DNA from: Drosophila persimilis
Lineage: Eukaryota; Arthropoda; Insecta; Diptera; Drosophilidae
Assembly: GCF_003286085.1 (NCBI RefSeq)
Contig: NW_020825289.1
Span: 21,044,001 to 21,108,000 of the forward strand
DNA length: 64,000 nucleotides
Direction: 5' to 3'
Part shown: positions 12,672-24,936 of the stretch, piece by piece
How positions within the stretch are numbered: the stretch's first letter is position 1
How the letters are laid out: each line of letters begins with the position of its first letter
Program-made: the position numbers and the translations under genes
Notes under the pieces: model-generated
The model's input: only the letters and a program-made list of their open reading frames with translations
What the model was told of the DNA's origin: nothing
Database searches by the model: none

Positions 12672-14466
12672 TGGTGGTGCTGTGGGCACGCCCCGCATTT
12701 TCTGTGAGGGGTTTTTCCAACTTTAAGGCAGAGTACCGTTTAAATATTAAACACAGGAGCTTAGAGGGAGCTTAAAGCACTCCGAATGAGCCACAAAAAG
12801 TATATTTTGAGGTTTCTATGTGAATATTCTGCCAAAATATACCAAATACCCAAATAAATGAACTAGTTTCAAGGGAATCCCCCGCTTGAATACAAATTTG
12901 AAGTAGTTTTCTTTCAGCAGTCTCTTGGAAAGGCTTCTCTTGTCCCTAAATCGCTTTTATGCCCTCCTTTAAGAGCCTTAAGCCCCTCTCAATGGAACTG
13001 CCGCCGAAGCAACTTCGATTGTAGATAATTGAAAGGGAATTCCAAAGGACATTCCTTGCCTTTCAGTCCGAATTGATTTCGGGAGTCTCTAATTTGTTAA
13101 ACTTCAGTTTTCACCTGCTCGGCGGCAACACTTTAAATATTTAATTACGTAATGCCGTAATTCCTGGGCGGCCCGCCCGTTTGTGGCATGGCTTTGGCTT
13201 CTACAAAACGAAAAAAATAAAAAATAAAATCAAATAAAATGAAAAACAAAAGAGAGCTTTAGCTTTTCCTTTGCTTCTAGTTCTTGGTCGCTCTTTTGTT
13301 GCCCCGGGGACCGGCGTGCCTCAAGTGTTTTTTGTGGCACCCCTGCCCCGCCCCCAAAAGAGAGGGGACTGGCGCTTGCAGTTTTCTTTCTCGTGTTTAT
13401 GGCTCGAGGCACACAATGAACGGATTTGCATTTGACGCAATTTTGGTGTGGAATGTTTTGGGCCACAAAACTCTGCCTTCTGCCAGCCGCCCAGCCGCCC
13501 ATCGGCCCACCCTCTCACCCCTTCACTCCTTTTTCTCCCTGCTGCCACTCGCGCTCTTCCTTGTGCCACTCACCATTTCCCCGGCATGCCCCTTCCTCCT
13601 TGTGTTGTGCCACTCACCAGTCACCGTTAACTTATTACTTTAGTCTGCTTTCAGGCGCAAGAATTCCATTCATTCATTCATTCATTCCCACCCCGTAATT
13701 TGCGTTAAAATGTGATTTTTCACTTGACTTTTTAATTATGCGGCAGTGGCAGTGGCAGAGGCACACGGCAGCATCCTCCACATTGAGCCAACAACAAAAT
13801 ACACCTACTCGTGCCTCGCATTGTGCCCGCTTTTGTGGCCGAAAACCAAAGACCAGAAACAGAAGAAGAAGCTGAAACAGAAGCTGGATTCTGAGGCAAA
13901 GCAAGGGCCGGGCAGACGGAGACATGGCCAAAAGTTAAGCAGTAAATCTAAGCCATAGACATGGGGGGGTAGAGGCAGGGGGTTCGACGGGGAGCGGGGT
14001 GGGGGACAGCGTCCCTTGGCTGGAATTGGAGTTGAATTTTCTGGCAAATTGAGGCCCAGGGCGTTGATATATTACCAATTTCAGGGCAGGCCTAGGCCTA
14101 GGCCTTGGCTAAAATAAACACAAAATACCAGAATAAACACGAAACATAAATTTTGGGTGAAAAAAGAAACTTGCCACTTTCCGCCTTTAAGGGGGGAGGG
14201 GAGGGGCAATGTTTCCCCCAAAACAGTGCAAAAACTGTACATATATGCAAATTACTTAATTTAAAACATCAGCCACAGCCAAGGCCTTCCTTGGATCTAT
14301 GCAGAATCCTTGTAACCCTCCCTGGGCCTGCCTTTGAGTGGCAAGAACATTTGCTGGGGCGCCCTGGCGGAGACGACTCATTGGAGGCATTTGAGGCATC
14401 GTTATTACACCCAACCCGCCCTGAAGAAGGGCCACACGTATACACAAAGAGCTGCTTCTTGCCCCG

Positions 14467-14506
14467 ACATCATCGTCATCATCATCATCATCATCATCAA
14501 CATCAA
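14467..14506. repeat. (ATC) trinucleotide run
   Basis: About thirteen ATC/CAT units with two interruptions. Confidence 0.88.
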
Positions 14507-16554
14507 CATTATCGTAGTCTTCCATTTTTATGAAGTGTCATTTGTATGTCGCATTTTGCGCCTATAAAGCAGACGCCCAAGGCCCCCAAAAGGGAGACCC
14601 CCACACAGAGGCAGAGGGACGCCCGCCGCACCCCTTTTGCTTCCAGTGTGGCCAAGCGTCAGAGAGTCGAGTCAGTCAGACACTCATTCAAACACTCACT
14701 CACTCATTCACACACTCATTCACTCACTTGAGTCGAGTCTGCCTCCGATGCTCGTTTCTTTCTTCTTTTTTTTTTGCCAGGACACGCAATCGCTGCTGCT
14801 GGGGAGGGCAGCACTCCTCTGGCCCGTTTTTACACCCCTTTTACTCTGTCTCTTTTATGCCGTTGTCTGTCCCTTTGAATTTTTCATGCCACAGCATTTT
14901 CGCGCTGCCACTTGTGCCCTTCGTTTTTTGCTCCCGACTTTCAGCGAGGAATGGGGCACTGAAGAGGGAGCGGCTCTCTCTCGCTCTCTCTCTCTGCTGC
15001 AAGTGCCACCTGGCGTATACTTAATACCAATTTAATTAAATTTAATAACCTTTTAATAGCACAGAAAAGAAAAGCTGTGGCAGCAAAGACCCCTCAAGGA
15101 GCGGCCCCTCCCCTCCCCAAACCCAACATTTGTCATCGGCTTTAATCATTATCATCATTATCATCGCTTTGGCGGCTCATTTGCTATGGAAACACATCCT
15201 GCCATGCCCTCCTTCCATTGCCCATACGCCCACCCGTTTAACCGCCCAAAAGCCAGCAACAACTTATCGGGCTGGTCAACTTCTCAGACATTTTTATGGT
15301 TCCATTGACATTCGGCACACCCCTCATGGGCCCCCTCTGCCTGCTCGTTTTCCATGGCTTTTCCTCGGCTTGGCCGGCACATAAATTTCATTTTAATTTA
15401 GCCAACGGACTGGGGAGGGGTGGGGGCACTGGGGGCTCACAAAGCGTGCTCTCGGCTCATGCAAATTAATCATTTTGATTAACCAATTAATTGGCAAACA
15501 TGTTTCGCTCCATGCGCCCAGATTTTCAATCACAACTTAAAGCAAAAGATTGGCCAAAACGGGCCACGAATGCCCTTACTTTTCGAGCATCAGGCACACG
15601 GCATGCATGTTGTTTTTGGCTTCCGGGGATCGAAGCTGGGGAGGAGTTCCCCTCCAAGGGCTATGGGATCTACCCACACTTCTACCCACACTTCTTCTCT
15701 CCACACTCCTACCTTCTTCTATAGCCTCCCCGCCCTCTAAATGCCGCCACAGTGCATGGACCCGCTCTCTCTCTCCATTAGGGTATCTTTAAAGCCGATT
15801 TGGAGTCGTGGTCTCGCTCCTGGCCTGCCGGCTGCTTCGAACTGGAATTGATTTATGTGGGGCCCCGCCAACCGACTGGCTGTCCCATGCCCCCATCCCT
15901 CCCCCCCTTGGATAGTCAAAGCTGATTATCGGGCGGCGATAATGAACTTCGACGACGGCCGCAAAAGATTTCAAAGATTGGCAGCGATGGCGATCCCTCT
16001 TTGGCGCTTTATTGTCCAATGAATTGTAAAATGTGTGTTTCAAATTGACATTTAATTAGTTTAAGAATGCGGAAGGGAGAGGGGAGGCGGAGTAAATTTG
16101 ATACTTGTTTAGTTTTCGGCTGCTTGGCCCGTGCCGTGCCGTGCCTAATGATGATATACAGTCCGTACATTTTCCGATGCCCTTTTTGAGAAGGGTTCTC
16201 AGCCGTGAGTCGACACAAAATTCCAATGAACTTTGGTCCCGCAAACGAAGGAAAAGGACGCTGACCATCAATCAAATGAACTTCCATCAAAAACCAGCGA
16301 AATATGACGATGGGCCACAGACCACCTCTTCGGACCAAAAATGTTCAATTATAATTGAAAGCCGCTGCCGATGTCAATGCCCAATCGGCTCGGCGGTGGT
16401 TCACCGCTAGTAGGTTCACGAGAGCGTAATAAGCCCGATTAAGGCTTAATAATTGTTTACCAAAATGGCATACGGCAAGAGGAGGAGGAGGAGGAGGAGG
16501 AGCACAGCCACAGGAGCCCAAAACAATGCCAATTAACTCGCCAAAATTCAAGTT

Positions 16555-16557
<3 letters not shown>

Positions 16558-16584
<27 letters not shown>
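16558..16584. repeat. (GA) dinucleotide run
   Basis: Thirteen GA units followed by a short CA run (16587-16598). GAGAG is the binding core of GAGA factor in flies. Confidence 0.88.
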
Positions 16585-16585
<1 letters not shown>

Positions 16586-18599
16586 GCACACACACACAGG
16601 AGTATCACGGAGTATCACGGAGTATAGGTATAATCCGTAATACAGATGATTTGTTCGGGCCTCATCATCATCCTCCCTCCCTCTCCCTCCCTCTCTCTCT
16701 CTCCCAGAGAGTGTTTCGTGCATTTGAAGGTCTGTTCTGTCTGCCCTCATCATTCGCATTGTGTTATGCGCCACTGCCCAAATCTGTTTCGACCCAGAGC
16801 CAGATCCAGATCCAGAGAGCCCGACCCTAATCGCATTTCAATCATCATTGAACGAGCGGCAGGCAAAAGGCCAGGCGAGGGTCGGGACGGGACGGGACGG
16901 ACGGGACGGGACCTCTGGGGAACGTCAGTTGCAGGAACCGCTCGGATTACCAGCGTTTCATCGCGGCTTCATTTTTCTTCTTTCCGTTTTTTATGCCATC
17001 TTTAATGATAACATGCTGCAGTTTTTCCTTTACGTTTTCCACAAGAAACTGTGGCCAGCCAGGACCAAGAAGGCTCTGTGTTTGCCAAGGACATAATGAA
17101 CAGGGCTTCCGTTTGGCGACTCGGAGTTGAATGAAGAGAAAAGTATTGTGCAAATGACTCGCCTTTGAAGTCAAATGCTGATGAGACAGCATTTATTATT
17201 ATGTTGGAAGGAAGAAGTTGTTCAGGGACCGTGAAAATGGAAGGGATGCTCCATCCGTCTATCTGTCTGCCCGAAGGGTCGCCTCAGATAGCAATCGGGG
17301 ATGGTGCACCCTCCTCTTTGAAGAGACAACTATTGTGCATTGAAATGATCTGATTTGCTATTCATTCGAAGCCATCGAGAGAGGAGAGCTCCGAGAGGCG
17401 ATAGTTTGGGCAGATGAGTGATCTTTAATCAACTTCCAGGAGCTGCCCGCCGGACAACCAATTACCGAACCCTTGAGGCCGAAATCTGATTGAAATTGAG
17501 CAGCGCCTGAGACCCGGACGGATGATGGAAAAGCCTTGAGAACTGCGACAAGAGGCGATTAAATTGCCTCGAAAAATTCGCAGAATGAAATTTCAAACTG
17601 AAAGCATTTGGCGCCACACGGGAGTGTGGGGGGGGCAAAGCCTTACCGTTACGTCACCGTCTACCAATTAGCCGCTTATTAGAATGCACACCGAAGGAGT
17701 AATCCTTTCCAGCAGCAGCAACAATTTTCTGTGGACTTAAAATATTAAATTGCTGCGAAACTTAAAAACAGATTTCTCAGCACAAAAAAAGAAGAACCCA
17801 ACGCCCAGAGAGTGGCAAAGAGGCAAAAAGTTGCTCCAGGAACAACCGAGGAGAAATTATGCATAAAAAAACAGCAGAGACTGGGAGAAAGGGGAGAAAG
17901 GAGGAAAGGGAAGAGGCACAGAGTCCAGGAGGCCAGAGAGAGACCCAGTTGGTCGGTTAAGTGGCCGAGCACGAGGGAACCTGTGTCCCCTCCCCCTCTC
18001 ACCTTCGACTGCCGCTTCAAGCGTAAAAAGTTAAACTCCAAAATTCTCTCGAGTTGGTTTCTTGGAAATTGGCCCTGGCCCAGGCCCAGGTCCAGGTCCA
18101 AAGGAGTGGCGAGACACCATCAGACAGAGGGGGACAGCGGGGGGGTGCGGGGACAGCAGACAGATGCCGTCTAATCGAAATGGTAGTGCATCCACTCGTG
18201 GCAGGGAGACCCGAGACCAAAGACCAAAGACCAAGAGAGCAAATTATAACCGAAAGACATTCTATGATTATAATAATGCTGTCTGCGAGTGTGGCGGATG
18301 GGGGCTGTGTGCTGGGGGTAGTGTGGGGGCACCCGCTAATATAAAACTACGGAAAGCGAAACCCTTTTCGGCTAAACGTGTCTGGCATCGGAATTGCGTG
18401 TCTGAAAAGAGCCCTAAGACAATATAAATTATGTGGCGGTATCCGCAATCCCTAAAGGGTGGATAGATATCACCCAGAGAAGGCCCAGGGCTTAGGAAAG
18501 CAATTCTGAGGCCACTACCAGACCTGTTTCTAGGATCTCCAAGGAGAAAGTTCTTAAAAGTGGCTTAAAAAGTACTACTACGAACACCTAAAACCCTAC

Positions 18600-18790
18600 A
18601 CTCGGAGAAAGAAGAAAGAAAACACAAGATAACGAACATGTGCGTGTGAGCACATGGCAAAAGCGTGTGTCTCTATAAGAAGAGGCTTGAGGGGAATCAA
18701 ATCAAAAGCAACAGTCCGCTTTGAGTCAAATATTGAATATTCCGCTCATCCGAAAGTGCTGATTGAGGCTATGGATGAAGAAGTTCATTT
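18600..18790 (+). repeat. Dispersed repeat copy with both shared blocks (copy 3)
   Basis: It contains ATGTGCGTGTGAGC within 18627-18651, shared with 61461-61486, and about 85 bp later GAATATTCCGCTCATCCGAA followed by AGTGCTGATT, shared with copies 1 and 2. Because both blocks sit together here, this copy links the pieces into one family. No open reading frame of note is present. Confidence 0.55.
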
Positions 18791-21700
18791 CTTGGGTGTA
18801 CAAAACCCGTTCCATTCCCTCCTCCTTCAGTCGTTCCCCAAATCCTCATCATTTACATTCCTCGAAGACGACTTAATTACACAAGAATAGTATCCCAAAG
18901 CGTCCGCGTGGAACGCCGGCAATGCAGGCTGCATGCTACAGAGCGGGGGATAAACCAATTAAAGTTAGTTCGAGGCAAGCAAATGCCGAATGGCAAATGG
19001 CAAATGCCAAACTGTGGCATCAACTGTCTGACAGAATTCAAACAACAGAACGGAGCAGGGCGGAGAGGAGCGGAGCAGGACGGAGGAGAACTCAACTAAC
19101 CAACAATGGAAAACCTCAGAAATGTGCACAGAGAGCAAGCAGTTGCCAGGATGAGGGATAGTGGCCATGGCTACTACCACACACAACTCCCGGGGACTCC
19201 TGCCACGCCCACCGTGTGGCATTCCCCTGGTTACCAGCAGCAATGTCCTGTCCTTCTTAGTCCCTTTTTGCGACTGGCTGCATACATATTTCGACATTTA
19301 TGTGGTCGTCAATGGGTGTCGTTGTGTCGTTGATTTCTTGCTTAAGCGCCGCGCCGCGCCCCGCCTCGCCGCGATGCCATGCCATGCGATGCGATTCAAT
19401 TTCAAATCCTGAGCACATTTCAACGAGTGGCAGTGGCAGGGGCAGGAAGAAGAAGGAAGGACTCTTGCCATTGCCTGGAACAGAAACAGAAACAGGGACA
19501 GCTAACAATGTTATCTCGTAATTTTACACGTCGATGATTTCAGGCGAATGAGTTTGATTCGATTGTCTCAAGTTTTTTGCAGTTGGTGTGGCAAGGGATG
19601 CACTCTCTATCCATCCATGGGGCAGGATTGTTGGATTTCCAGGATTGCTGCTGCTGCTGCTGCTGTTGTGCAGGACGTTTAGGGATGGCGACGACGCCTT
19701 TGACATCCTTTTGACAGCCCAAACGACGACGAGTGGCAGGCAAGTCAGTGTCCCAGGACAGCTGCCATCCCCTCCCCTCCCCCCCCCCTGTTCGTGTGCT
19801 GTTGCAATAAATTTTTCAAATGCAACAGACCAGGACCTGGCACCAGGGACCTGGGAGCCCAGGACTCGGAATTAGAAAAGGGTTCACGTTCGCCTCAGAA
19901 AAGAAAAAAAGAGAAGGGAAACACACGAAAATACTAGAGACAGCAGCGGCATTTGAATGACATGCAAACTTGTCGCCCACGCCCACCACACCCCACCGCA
20001 CCCCAGCGCCCCCTTCCCCAAAGCGAGAGGAAACTTTTGGGATTCACTGTGGCGATGTCCTGGCGTTGGCGTTGGCCAAAAAGAGTTTACCGCTCGCTCG
20101 TCGCCCGTCGCTCGTCGCTTCATTGTCGTGGTAATCAAATAAAAATCAATGGCTTGTGAAATTCAAATTGTGACTCCCGTCCAGAGACTTTGTCTCTCTC
20201 TCTCTCTCGGGGCTTTCCCCCCCACCTTTCCGCCCAGCGAATGGTTCCTTCTTTCCTCGAGTGCTCGCGAAAGCGTCGGAATCACGTGCCCAATTCTCAT
20301 TTGCCGTTAGCATTCGCAATCGCTAGAGTTAATGATCTGATGCCCAACTATCTCTATAAGCTCTGGGCTCTCCGCCCCGCCCCCCTTGAAAGAATGGAGC
20401 ACAGAGCCCCATCGACAATCTAAATCAACTGTCATTAGGCGAGGGGGAGGGGGGAGACTGGTCCCAGATGGTGGATACACGCCATGGGCCATGGGCCTTG
20501 GGCCTTGGGCCCTGGGGCTCTCTTGGGCTCTGAATAAATTAATTTTTAAACGGCGAAACGGAGTCCAAACTTGTGCAAAGGGAATGGGAGGGGGGGGGGG
20601 GGAGTTGTTGGGATGGGGGTAGATAGTTAATTATAGGGTTTATTTTACCTTCAAATATGCCTCGAAGTTTCGAAGGTGGCAAAACCCGTGACAGGGGGCA
20701 ATGTGCCTCCCACTCGAACCCTGAAATCTGAGCTTCCTTCCGGCCCACAGTCCGCAGTGTTTCCTTGGCAGCCCACCAAAAAGAAAGCAACAAAATTCAC
20801 ATCATATGTTGCATGCAGCAGAGCGAGCGCTTAAGCCGTGCAGCTGTTCCCGGGATGCCTTTCCCCAGGGGCACAACGCTTTTAAGATGTCCTTAAATAC
20901 AAATTTTTTGTTATTAAATGACAAGAGGCATAGCCCGAAGAAGTGTGGCAGGCAGGCAGGCAGGCAGGGGTGGCTGTGTGGCACGCAGGGGTGTGGCAGG
21001 GGTGGCTGTGTATTAGCCAAAAAACCTTCGTGCCAGCCTTCGAGGCTAAGCCGTGTGTAATAATTATGCTAACGACTGTCAATTGTACGAGCAAGGGCTG
21101 TAAATTGAATAGAGATGCAGATACAGAGAGGGAGAAAGGTGGAGAGGGGGGAGAAAGGGGGAGAGAAAGTGCTGTGACAACGATACAAACCGCAAGCCGC
21201 AAGATAAAGGAGTCCTTGTCGTCGTGCCAGAAGAAGAAGAAGGGTTGCTTGATCCTTTCCCCCCTCCCCTCCCCCCCTCCCCTCGAAGACGTGCGCTAAT
21301 AGTTCTTCCCCCCTCCACCCCTTTCTACCCCTTTTTGGGTGGCTGGGAAATCACAGCCCTTTTATTTGGAAATTAAACTCGCTTGGCTTTTCACACTCAA
21401 TTGACTTTTGGCCCTCCCCGCACTACCCCCCGCTCCCCCCGCTCCCCCCTCCCGTGGCTGCCCCTGCTTCCCCTGTGGAAAGTGTTATTTGCTTGTTGTC
21501 AACTTTTCGCACACATCGAACCCGTTTAGTGGCACGAATCGAAGGAAGCGCCGGGCAAGGAAGGGCCATTCCATCCATCCATTATTTGCAGACACTTGCT
21601 GCCTATTTACGGGGGGGGGTGCGGTGTGGTGGGGGGAAGACAATTCCTCAAGATTCTGCCTGCCACTGGCAGTGCCTCGCGAGTGTTTGTTCTGTTCTGT

Positions 21701-24700
21701 CTGCGCCCCTCAGAAGTCCATCCAGAGCCCAGACACAGAGTGTGGCGACTCCCGGGCGAAGCGTAGCGGCTTTGCATTAAGATTATGTAAATTTCCCCAT
21801 CCCCCCACCCCCACCCAGCAGTCCCAGCCAGCGCAAAAAAAGGGGCACTTGAAAAGCGCGTGTTTTTGGCAGGAAAAATGGAAGTTTTCCGGGGAATCGC
21901 AGGGCACTCGCTTTAAGCAAGGAAATGCCTTTAATTTGATGAACATTTCGCCTCACAAGTAAATGATGAAATCATTTTCCTATTTTAATTAAAATTGCCA
22001 GAGCAAAAAGGTAGGAAAACCCTTTTTATTCCTTCCCCCAACCTCCCCTGTGTGCTCTCCCCCCCGCTGGGGCAGGACCATCATCGCTCAGCTCAGTCCT
22101 GGGTTTGCTTTCAAGTTTTGTGCGTTTAATTTGCTGCCATTTTCACTTTTACTTTTTGGCCATTACATTTATCAAGGCAGCACACAGATCCTCCAGGACC
22201 CTGCCTCCTGTTGGCCTTTTGTCAACATGGTCCCGACCCCCTCCAGGACTCCGCTTCGAGTGTGTGTAGGCAAAAAGTTTGTGCAACTTTTCCACCTTCT
22301 TGTGGCTCGGCAACTGTAAGTAAAATGTTGATAGTTTTTCCACACCCAGAGACAGGCAGGACACAGGAGGCAGGCACGAGAGGCAGTCGAGCGGAGGAGC
22401 AACCCGGACATGGATTTGGTGTGCTGGAACATACGGGTGGGATGTGCTCAAATTGTTGCCACATTCGAGCAATTATGTGTGTCCTGGGGCAGGGGGTGGC
22501 AGCGGTGGCAGCGGTGGCTGTGAGGGGATGTACGTGTGCCTGAGGGCAATCAAAATTTAGAGCTTCTTATGGACCAAGAGCCAGAAAAGGGGTTAAGCGA
22601 CTTTTGGACACAACTGAAGATGGAACGAAGGCACTTCCGGGGGGGGGGGCAGGGAGCTGCAGCGAATGGGAAGTAGGTTGAGAGCCATGCCCCTCCCCCG
22701 TCCAGACTGTGGGATGCCCCTTGGGGGCCAGGCGGCTGTGTTGTTCGGATCTCTTATCACATGTGTAAGCTCTCGCAGTCGCCGGGGACGGAGGACGGGT
22801 GGCAGAGACAGAGAAAGCTCTCACCCACCGCCTGTCAAGACACTTACTTGCAAGTGACAGGACACAGAGGGCCCACAGGACGAAGGAGTGACGGGAGGAG
22901 GAGCCAAAGCCAGCCACTACTTAGCACTCTCCTTTTTTTTCCTGCTGGAATACCTCGTAATCGAGGAGAGTCCACGGCGTATGCGGTGCCCAAGGAAGTC
23001 TTGGGTTATACCCGCAAATCTTAGACATATTTTACACCCATTTCCCATGTGCTGTGGCGTGTGACGATGTGACACGATTATATACAAAGAGAATGCCCAT
23101 CTATCGACCAAAAATCATTGAATTCTGGTGATAATTTCCATCACAATCGTCCCGAGATCGTAAGGATAACAATAAATATCTGATTTTTATTGTACAAATC
23201 CGAATAATATATGTATGTGTCCTTTATCCTTTGTGCTCCTTGTGCTCCCTCTCTTATGGACTCCCCCAAAGACTTTCCCATTGGCTGGGTATCTTTTAGT
23301 CCTTACTTGGGCTTTGGTTTCCTTTCAATTCTCTTTTTTTTGGGTGGGGGCCTCGAGAACAGCTAAAAACCGCAGACACAGACAGGCATTGGGGCAGAGT
23401 GGGGCAGAGTGTGGCAGAGTGTGGCAGAGTGGGGATATAAAAATGTTTGGCGTCTGCTTCCAGCAGAAAATCCGAGGCCGAAGCCGAACCCGTCTCAGGT
23501 CGGTCTCAGCTGTTTGTGGCACTGCTGTTCTCTGTTGCCGCTGTCGGTGTCCCCAAATGCCATTTAGCATTTGACTTGAACGCGAGATGCCGCCGCCGCC
23601 GCCGCCGATGGACCCACGAGAGGGAAGGGAAAGGGAAGGAGTCGAGGCAGGAGCGGCGGAGACAACCTGCTGAGAGATAACCACCGACTGACTGAAAACC
23701 CGTGCAACATATGTTTGCATGCCCCACCATTGTGGCACGCTAAGAACGTCTGATACCTTTCTAGCCACAAGACTGCTCTTCCCGCTCTCCCCCTCTGTCT
23801 CTCTGCTCTCCCCCTCTGTCTCCTTCTTCCAGTTTACAGTCTCTTTCAACTATTAAGTCACATGTTTGTCAGACTCTCCCTCTCTCTCTCTCTCTCTGTC
23901 TGTCTGTCTGTCTGTCTCTTTGCTGTTGGACTTTTGAGTTATGACTTTGCATCCTTAGAGGCAGGCAGACAGCAGCCACAGTGGATGTTCAGGAGGAGGA
24001 GGACGAGGAGGCAGAGGCAGGGGAGAGCTGTGCTTCCAAAGAAAACGAGAATAAAAAGGAGCAAAAGGAACGAGTGAAACGAAGGCGAAGAAGGAACCCA
24101 GTTTAACCTGAATTTCCACATTAGTCCCCTGCCCCTGCCCCTGCCCCTGCCCCTTCTCCTCCCCTGCATCTCCTGCCTCTGTCTCGCCTTTATTTGTCTT
24201 TGTTTTTATGGCCCTTTTTGCTGCCAGGTAAACACACGCCGGGGCTCGTTTCGGGCCAGGACCAGGACCGGGCACAAAGTCGTCTCCAGTTGCCCAAAAG
24301 TCGAACATCTACTCGTAAGGAGAAACATCATATGGTCAATGAATAGCCAAAGAGAAGGGGAGAGGAGGGGAGGCGAGACGAGGAGAGAGTGTGGGCGGCA
24401 GCTTCATTACGCGCCTGTTTGTGCCCCTCTTTTGTGCGGCCTGCGGGTCTCTCTTCAGAGAGAGGGAGAGAGAGCGAAGCACGTCGCACTGTGACATAAT
24501 ATGACACGAGTCGCTGTCAACTGTCTTGACTAACTGCACTTGCCACACAGGCTGCCTGCTGCTGGCTGCTGGCTGCCACAGAATCTGAAAAGTTTCCAGG
24601 TCTCCGAAATTTGACAACCGACAAGCAACAGGGAAATGGGAAAACTGCCAGCACAGAGAGAGAGAGGGAGATACAGAGAGAGAGAGAGGGAGAGGGAGAG

Positions 24701-24867
24701 AGAGAGAGTCTCCTCTTTGTCTCCGATTTGTCGCTTGGTCTAGACCGCCTCCGCCGTATTCTTCGCTTTTTTGCCATCTATTAAACATAATTTACTAGGA
24801 TTTAACTAACTTTAGACTTTGGACTCGCCTGCGCCATCGTTAAGCAACTCCAACTCACCCCTCCCCC

Positions 24868-24906
24868 TCCCCCTCTCTCCCTCTTTCTGCTTGCAGGTGA
24901 GTCCTT
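24868..24906 (+). other. Recursive splice site (ratchet point) 2, junction 24896|24897
   Basis: An almost unbroken pyrimidine tract (about 24850-24889) leads to CTGCTTGCAG, followed at once by the consensus donor GTGAGT. Branch-point candidates (ACTAAC type) lie near 24803-24810. This is the strongest of the four sites by tract length. A GTAAGT donor at 24937 lies 40 nt downstream, again giving a possible RS-exon. Confidence 0.74.
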
Positions 24907-24936
24907 CGCATCCTTCGGCTTTGGCTTCAATTAGTC
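24897..24936 (+). other. Possible 40-nt RS-exon downstream of ratchet point 2
   Basis: This is bounded by the ratchet junction and a perfect GTAAGT starting at 24937. One frame is open across it; the other two hit TGA and TAG. It parallels the 49-nt interval after ratchet point 1, which supports a shared definition mechanism. Whether it is ever included cannot be told from sequence. Confidence 0.35.

Larger units (their letters stand above)
7131..24896 (+). other. Intron segment between ratchet points 1 and 2 (about 17.8 kb)
   Basis: No protein or RNA gene is recognisable. The segment holds the GGCGGA/GGCACA minisatellite (7845-8010), an AT-rich block (8690-8945), a CGCCGT hexamer run (9824-9873), the INE-1-like element (about 10240-10500), two further dispersed-motif copies (10737-10767, 18731-18768), a GGCA/GACA tetranucleotide run (11953-12020), an 18-base G run (12654-12671), an ATC run (14467-14506), a GA run (16558-16584) and many CT/GA tracts up to 24.7 kb. 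Confidence 0.5.

Noticed and set aside
24221..24233. CCAG|GTAAAC as a further ratchet point
   Set aside because: The pyrimidine tract is interrupted, the donor is weak, and it lies only 670 bp before the much stronger site at 24897.
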